Shown here: piece by piece, positions 58,681 to 64,000 of the stretch
Numbering within the stretch: the first letter of the stretch is position 1
Layout of the letters: each line of letters starts with the position of its first letter
Origin: Corticium candelabrum
Taxonomy: Eukaryota; Porifera; Homoscleromorpha; Homosclerophorida; Plakinidae
Direction of reading: 5' to 3'
DNA length: 64,000 bases
NCBI RefSeq assembly: GCF_963422355.1
Contig: NC_085104.1
Span: forward strand, 5,166,298-5,230,297
Made by a program: the position numbers and the translations under genes
Notes under the pieces: model-generated
Seen by the model: the letters and a program-made list of their open reading frames with translations, nothing else
Database searches by the model: none
What the model was told of the DNA's origin: nothing

Positions 58681-59745
58681 CTCTACTCCAGGTCTAGAGA
58701 TCACCGATTCCTGTTCCGCCGATGTCATTGCCTTTGCAGTGACTTGGTTTCTCCCTGGTCGCAGTCGGTCTGTGTGTCTCCTGTGAACGACATGATCGGT
58801 GGCCACAATGTAGAATACTGGTCCTATTTGGTCTATGATTGTCCCGGCCCTCTGTCCATGCACGTAGGGTCCTTTCTCTATAGTTTCTCACCATCACCGA
58901 CGGTTCAAAACATCGCATAGGATTTTGTTCATTCTTCAAGACTTTAACTTCCACGTCTCCATATGGAGGTCTGGTCAGGTCTAATTTTGACGCAGGCTGC
59001 GGTTGAACAAGGATTCCGGCGGGCTCCTCCCCGTGGTCGTTTGGGGTGCTATGCGGTACGAGAGCGAGAATCTGTCCACCTTGTGTTGAGTCGTAATGTT
59101 GTTTTTCTCAGCCTTTATAGAACGTTTGAAACTTTGTACCAAATGCTCTGCCAACCGTTGGTAGCAGGCGGGGTGATACGGTGCGCCGGCCGGTAACGTG
59201 GCGAACACTATTTCGCTTCATAAAATTTTGGAAGAATTCCTGTGTGAACTGTGGTCCGTTGTCGGACAGGAGTTGATGGGGAAGCCTCATGCGCACAAAG
59301 ATGGCGCAAAGGTAGCTGTGGTATTCTTCATCTTGCTCCGGCCACTTATGCATCAATCACTAGCGAGTACAATACATGTTTCCAAGCAAAGGGTCTGCAA
59401 AATCTACGTGAAGTCGTTGCCGCACGAATGCTGGAAATTCTCAACGATGCAGAGGGCGTGTCTTGGCGAATTTGCTGTTTTTTGACAGCCCTTGCAACCT
59501 CATAGTAGAGTCTCGATGCCTACGTCAATACTAGGCCACCAAACAAACGAACGATCAAGGCCTGGCCTGTTATTTTCACCATACCAGGACGACCTTCGTG
59601 CAGCGTAGTCAGCACTCGGTCATGCGCAGTTTAGCAGAAATAATCGACCACTCTCGCTCCCCATGGCACATTAGGATGCCGGAGGCTTGACTCGTGTCGA
59701 CGGTTGTAGTACTGGCCGAACGGCTTGTCTACTTCACCGTCTCTT
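58600..59745 (-). mobile_element. Ty3/gypsy-type LTR retrotransposon pol fragment (integrase)
   Basis: Minus-strand pieces in order: the end of RNase H / start of integrase (YYNRRHESSL, TLHEGRPGMVK) near 59720-59600, the zinc-binding HHCC region (RSFVWWPSID, CKGCQ) near 59540-59490, the core with its first Asp in RLHVDFADP near 59400, its second in SDNGPQFTQEFF near 59270, and the last region (SYRIAPQTTTGRSP) near 59050. The C-terminal DQIGPVFYIV, HRRHTDRLRP lies near 58780. Frames change several times and stops are present, so it is a dead relic. LTRs were not found. Confidence 0.75.
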
Positions 59746-60805
59746 CAGCCATCGCAAACGTATGCGTATAAGATCTCTCTGTCTTGGCTAGCGACCTTTG
59801 AGATGGAGGTTTTGGTCTGTGTGAAGCGTTGAGGTCATCGGCGGCAGCTTTTGTAGGTAGCTGCAACTCTATTAGACATTTCAATGAAGTAGACTTATTT
59901 CTACTTCAGTGGAAATAGCGAATTATGGCACAAGTGGCGCGCCATAACTGCCTGCATGCGAACGAATGTTGTGACTTGTGTGCCAGTGCGGAGTTGTCGG
60001 CGAACCTTTTGCGTGGCACTTGACAGAAAGTAGAGACAAACACCGGTTTCTTGATAGACACGCGATCCCGTAAAGACACTCGTTCGAGTGAAGCGCTGGG
60101 GCCACCCGCTGACATCAATGACCCGACGAAACGACGTACATCAATGAGCTGACGAGTCGACATCAATGAGCCGACGAAACGACTCTTGACACACCTGGCG
60201 CGCCATACTAGCGACTATGCGTCATTATCAATAGCTTTATAGAGCTTTGCTTGAATAAAATCATGCATCGACGCTAGTCACAGTCACAGGCCTAAGAAAT
60301 TTGAGTGCACACGCGTAGCTATGACGTAGGCAAGAAACCCCAAAAATGAGTTCAATATATATAATGATACCCGAAAATATGAACAGTCTCGGCACACCGG
60401 ATGTTGACTTCAACGCGCGAGCAGTCGCCGAACATGAAAAATACAATCTCGGCACGAGTGCAATCTCAGCACGCTACACCTGCATGTCCGTCGCTTGGTC
60501 CGTCTAACTATACAACCACACACTGTATACTAGCGCATGTGCGCTTCGGTTTAATACTGTAGTCTAGGAGGATTACAGGTAAGTAGGTAACTTCATTTCC
60601 TACAATACTAGGGTCGATTGCAAGTAACGTCGCACTGACGTGTGGCAAGTTTTGCAAAGACATGTATATTCATGAAGAAACAGTTATACGTGCGAAAAGA
60701 TTGCGAAAACAACTAATTAGACACGTTCAAGCATCATGCAAACTAAGAGTTGCATGTTGCACACAGCCGAGAGTCAAAATGTCTGTGGCATCACTTCACG
60801 AGCTT
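59746..60805. other. Intergenic, with short tandem repeat
   Basis: At 60107-60182 a unit like GACATCAATGAGCCGACGAAACGAC is repeated about three times. GGCGCGCCATA occurs as a direct repeat at about 59938 and 60198. No gene seen. Confidence 0.5.
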
Positions 60806-62496
60806 CTACTTGCAACCACACCATCTGATCGCTCGGACTTGCTTCTTGCTACCATCACGCAGAAGAATAGTAGGATAGTTATAGTATGAGAGAGGCACAC
60901 ACCCTTGCTTCGATGCGCATTCACCGACACATTTTCCCACATTGTATACCTTCGTACACGAGACTCACTTAGCATGCACTGCAAACAAATAGCACGAAAT
61001 CCCCCATTCTACTTACCCTTCGGCGTTCGCGGTAGCTCGAGCCCGTTGCTATCACTTCCACGTATTCTTCATAGTGTACTTTTCGATAGCAACGCCGAGC
61101 ACAACTGCATCTGTCTATGACTTCAACGCAGTGGCCACCTGAAATTGATGTTAGCATGCCAATTAGTCGAATACACGCGTGCTATAGAAGACTAGCAGAC
61201 CGTTTGGTCCTTTGACGTACTCGACGTGTGTTTTTAGTGGCTGGCAGGTAGTAGTGAAATCTTAAATAGAAAACAGCAGCATGAACAAAGACTATACAAG
61301 GCAGACTGACAGGCATTCGGACACTAGTAAACTCTTACATGGAATATATGGAACCGCGACCGATTGGAACCGGCGTTTCACTGCGTCTTCACTGAGTTGC
61401 ACTTTTGCATTATCGAGTTCACGTACCACATCGCGTTCCTTGTCGGTCTCTTCCGCAAACGCGTAGTAACTACGGCAACTTCCTGCACACTTCCCGACGT
61501 CGACTTGTTGCTCAAAATACGAATTTTCGTAGTATGTTTGATTGTAAGTGAATCGATTGCAACGACTGTGATCCTGACATTCGCATTCGAGATGGTCTTC
61601 TAGTTTCACAGTTTTCAATCCGGTCGACAGTGAAATATCCTCGGTTCTCTGTCTAACTTTAACTGCATGACATGACTTGCTGGTAGTGTCGTATGTAAGA
61701 GTGAGCTGTGTGTAGTCAAAAAATGTGTCGTCTTGAATGGCCACGTTGAGATCACCGTATGTGATTATGTACTGGAAGATGGGATGTCCGGGTTGATACG
61801 TGCTCGTGTGACAGCGATACTGATTCCGGCCAAAGCCGGTTCCTGCTGTAGGCAGATCTCTAATGTACGAACCCCAAAGTAGACTATCACTCTCCGGTTG
61901 AGGATTCCAGATGAAGATGTAATCATTATGAGCAAGCCACGATCGGGATGCTTTGACGCAGAATTTAAACTGAATACGCAAGATGTCTGCGCAGTAATAG
62001 GGCGCGGGATGCGATACCCGAATCGTGTGAGCAGTCCAGCGATCCCACGGATAAGCTCTGTCAAAATAGAGGCTGAGAGATCTCCCGTCGAGCAATATGC
62101 TGTTGAGAAACAGCTCGCTGGGGCTTGTAGACTGAGCACCGACAAAGTTGTCGTTGCCTCCGTCTTGGATGACGCGGGTGGATGATCGAGACGTGCACGA
62201 TCCTTGGCATTGCTTCACTGTTCTGTAAACTGAACGCTTGTAAGTGTCTGCAATAATAGATGGGAAGATAGTTGGAAAGCTAGTACGTTGTAATTTGCTA
62301 TTTATATTATATTATATATATATATATATATATTTATATATAATTATTCTAGTATACCCAAGCCGACGTAGTGCCTCTTGTCCACAACCTGACAACACGG
62401 TTGAATCCGACGTTGCAGGTCTTGTGCTCCAGCGTAGTCGATGTAGAGAGTTGTTGCGACGACCAGAGTAACAATTAGTGCTGAAAGTCTAGCCAT
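60806..62496 (-). CDS. Predicted secreted cystine-knot-like protein, 431 aa
   Basis: Exons in transcript order: 62496-62358, 62229-61339, 61138-61017, 60949-60806. All joins keep phase (donors GG|GTATAC, AT|GTAAGA, GG|GTAAGT). The start MARLSALIVTLVVATTLY is a signal peptide with likely cleavage after YAGAQ. The first two-thirds is a globular region with few cysteines (motifs CADILRIQFKFC, QYRCHTS). The last third has two related cysteine blocks: C-E-C...C...VDVGKCAGSC, and C-S-C-ARRC...YNVGKCVGEC. It ends with RAIRWCGCK and a stop at 60806-60808. CxGxC followed by CxC is the pattern of cystine-knot growth factors and antagonists, so an extracellular ligand or modulator is plausible. I do not recognise the family. 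The last acceptor (ACGAAG|GTATAC) is chosen because it alone keeps the cysteine frame open. Confidence 0.75.
62313..62342. repeat. Short (TA)n in intron 1
   Basis: TA run in the first intron of the cystine-knot-like gene. Confidence 0.9.
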
Positions 62497-62551
62497 GACG
62501 TCCGATTCAGCAGATCGTTGCACGACGGATACAGAGTTGAGCTGCAGTGCC

Positions 62552-62562
62552 AAATTTATACG
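62552..62562 (-). promoter_or_regulatory. Possible TATA box of the cystine-knot-like gene
   Basis: On the minus strand CGTATAAATTTGG lies about 60 bases upstream of the ATG at 62496, which would leave a 5' UTR of about 30 bases. It is supported by sequence and position only. Confidence 0.4.
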
Positions 62563-63041
62563 CGCGACGACGCGTGAGCAAATTAATTGTTTACGCGTTT
62601 GATCGACGCACGCAATTCTAGCGGCTCCAGAAACAAAAGGCTGCATTGTTCTCGCGGTTTTCTTTACAGCCTGCGCACGTACGTAGAGAGTAGCTATTTC
62701 CTGCAACAACTAGGTGTAAGTGAGTAGATACGAATGTTGCGCCACAGTCGAAGTACTGTTTCAGCACACGTATTTAATTATGTATTTATCGGGTTCGGAG
62801 TGTCATTGCAATAAACGTGGATGCCGCTAGATTACTATTATCACACATCACTTTTAGCCTCGCAAGCCAGGCTCTTTTGCGCAGTCGCTGAGCTAAGCGA
62901 ACGTGAATCACACGAGAAAGAGGAGCATTTGCTGAAATTGCTCCAGCGCGAGAAGAGTCTGGTCGCTTTCGAGAACGTCATAGTGACGTGAGACCCTGGA
63001 TCTGGTTTCATAGCTTGGATAAGGCTATTTCGATTCCTTAA
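62563..63041. other. Upstream intergenic
   Basis: No gene. TAGCCTCGCAAGCCAGGCTC at about 62868 resembles the end of the hairpin at 53440 and, inverted, a stretch near 56730; perhaps scattered MITE ends. Confidence 0.4.
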
Positions 63042-64000
63042 AGGGAGAGTCCAACAAAAATGAACTTAACTTGTATGAGTAGATCTTACCAAGACAAATC
63101 GATCGGTATAAGTTACTCCGTTATCTTCGCTTTTGTATACGAGAACGAGCGATGTTTCTGTGATGTGCAACTCCCACTGCACGCTTCCTGGTCGATTAAG
63201 CTCCGCCCACTGCAAACGAATCAATGCGTTTACGGATGACTGCTACGGATATATCGAGAATGACGAATGTGAATGCGAAGATATTATGAAGATCTGCCTT
63301 CTTGCCGTCAGTGGTTCCTCTCTAAAGTAAAATGGTGTCGGTAGAGCTGTTTTCCCGCCAGACTTTGAAGCAGAATTCCTCAATACCACGGCTTACCTAG
63401 AGAACGCGCTTGTGCTTGATTATTTGTTTATCCTTGTTCTTTTAATATCCGAAGAGAAACGTTCAGCGCGCCGTCTGGCGTGTGCAACAGAGGATGATCC
63501 TATTTCTACATCCGGTCTGCTCACTTTCTTTTGCCGCTGATTGGTAGAAGGTTACAATCCCGGATGTGAAAATAGGATCATCCTCTGTTGCACACACGCG
63601 ACGGCGCGCTGAACGTTTCTCTTCGGATATTAAAAGAACAAGGATAAACAAATAATCAAGCACAAGCGCGTTCTCTAGGTAAGCCGTGGTATTGAGGAAT
63701 TCTGCTTCAAAGTCTGGCGGGAAAACAGCTCTACCGACACCATTTTACTTTAGAGAGGAACCACTGACGGCAAGAAGGCAGATCTTCATAATATCTTCGC
63801 ATTCACATTCGTCATTCTCGATATATCCGTAGCAGTCATCCGTAAACGCATTGATTCGTTTGCAGTGGGCGGAGCTTAATCGACCAGGAAGCAGGCGCGT
63901 GGGCGTTACACATCACAGAAACATCGCTCGTTCTCGTATACAAAAGCGAAGATAACGGAGTAACTTATACTGATCGATTTGTCTTGGTAAGATCTACTCA
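63042..64000. mobile_element. Giant near-perfect hairpin element, cut by the window end
   Basis: The left arm (63081 to about 63510) and right arm (about 63555 to 64000) are inverted copies with only a few differences, around a loop of about 45 bases centred near 63535. Examples: AAGCGAAGATAACGGAGTAA at 63940 is the complement of 63117-63136. The left outer end follows TTAA (63038-63041) and starts AGGGAGAGTCCAACAAAAAT. If symmetric, the right end should fall about 40 bases beyond the window. The short open frame in each arm (for example 63133-63330, with DECECED) is not recognised. Confidence 0.8.

Overview
This window is nuclear DNA from an animal. The evidence is spliced genes with mostly short (about 55-60 nt) GT-AG introns, a nuclear-type tRNA-Arg gene, a metazoan RAF kinase, a testin-type PET/LIM protein, a CPED1-type protein, and a dense load of LINEs, tRNA-derived SINEs, DNA-transposon relics and (CA)n/(TA)n microsatellites. 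AT-rich sequence, compact introns and very invertebrate-like repeats suggest a marine invertebrate, possibly a non-bilaterian such as a sponge or cnidarian. That placement is inference.

Layout. 0-7.8 kb: a repeat field with three decayed APE-type LINE fragments and four tRNA-derived SINEs separated by (CA)n tracts. 7.9-11.2 kb: a long imperfect inverted repeat with arms of over 1 kb, one arm interrupted by a PIF/Harbinger-like MITE. 11.2-17.6 kb: a chain of copies of a LINE encoding a restriction-like endonuclease (RLE; R4/Dong/HERO-like), plus a dead pogo-like transposase; most LINE copies are followed by a tRNA-like SINE module. 18.1-38.8 kb (+): a CPED1-like gene (ATP-grasp/TTL-like, cadherin-like and PC-esterase parts) whose introns hold a hAT-like relic, a SINE, a tRNA-Arg(TCG) gene, MITEs and a 7.4 kb LINE cluster. 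40.4-50.1 kb (-): a complete B-Raf-type RAF kinase gene, 19 exons and about 773 aa. 54.0-56.0 kb (+): a testin (TES) homologue, first exon not found. 57.0-59.7 kb: an inverted-repeat element and a decayed Ty3/gypsy integrase. 60.8-62.5 kb (-): a four-exon gene for a secreted 431-aa cysteine-rich protein with two related VGKCxGxC blocks, which I do not recognise. 63.0-64.0 kb: a nearly perfect giant hairpin cut off by the window edge.

How it fits together. The four protein genes have no obvious common pathway: RAF is a cytoplasmic MAPK-cascade kinase, TES is a focal-adhesion/actin scaffold, CPED1-like is probably a secretory-pathway enzyme, and the cystine-rich protein is predicted to be secreted. 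The more unusual content is the mobile-element architecture: LINE-SINE tandems with a shared 3' tail, SINEs sharing head and centre but not 3' half, several foldback elements, and elements nested inside one another. GC-AG introns also look over-represented in the host genes (four clear cases and one ambiguous among about 46 introns).

Limits: exon joins come from reading splice sites, phases and family similarity by eye. No alignment or database search was run.
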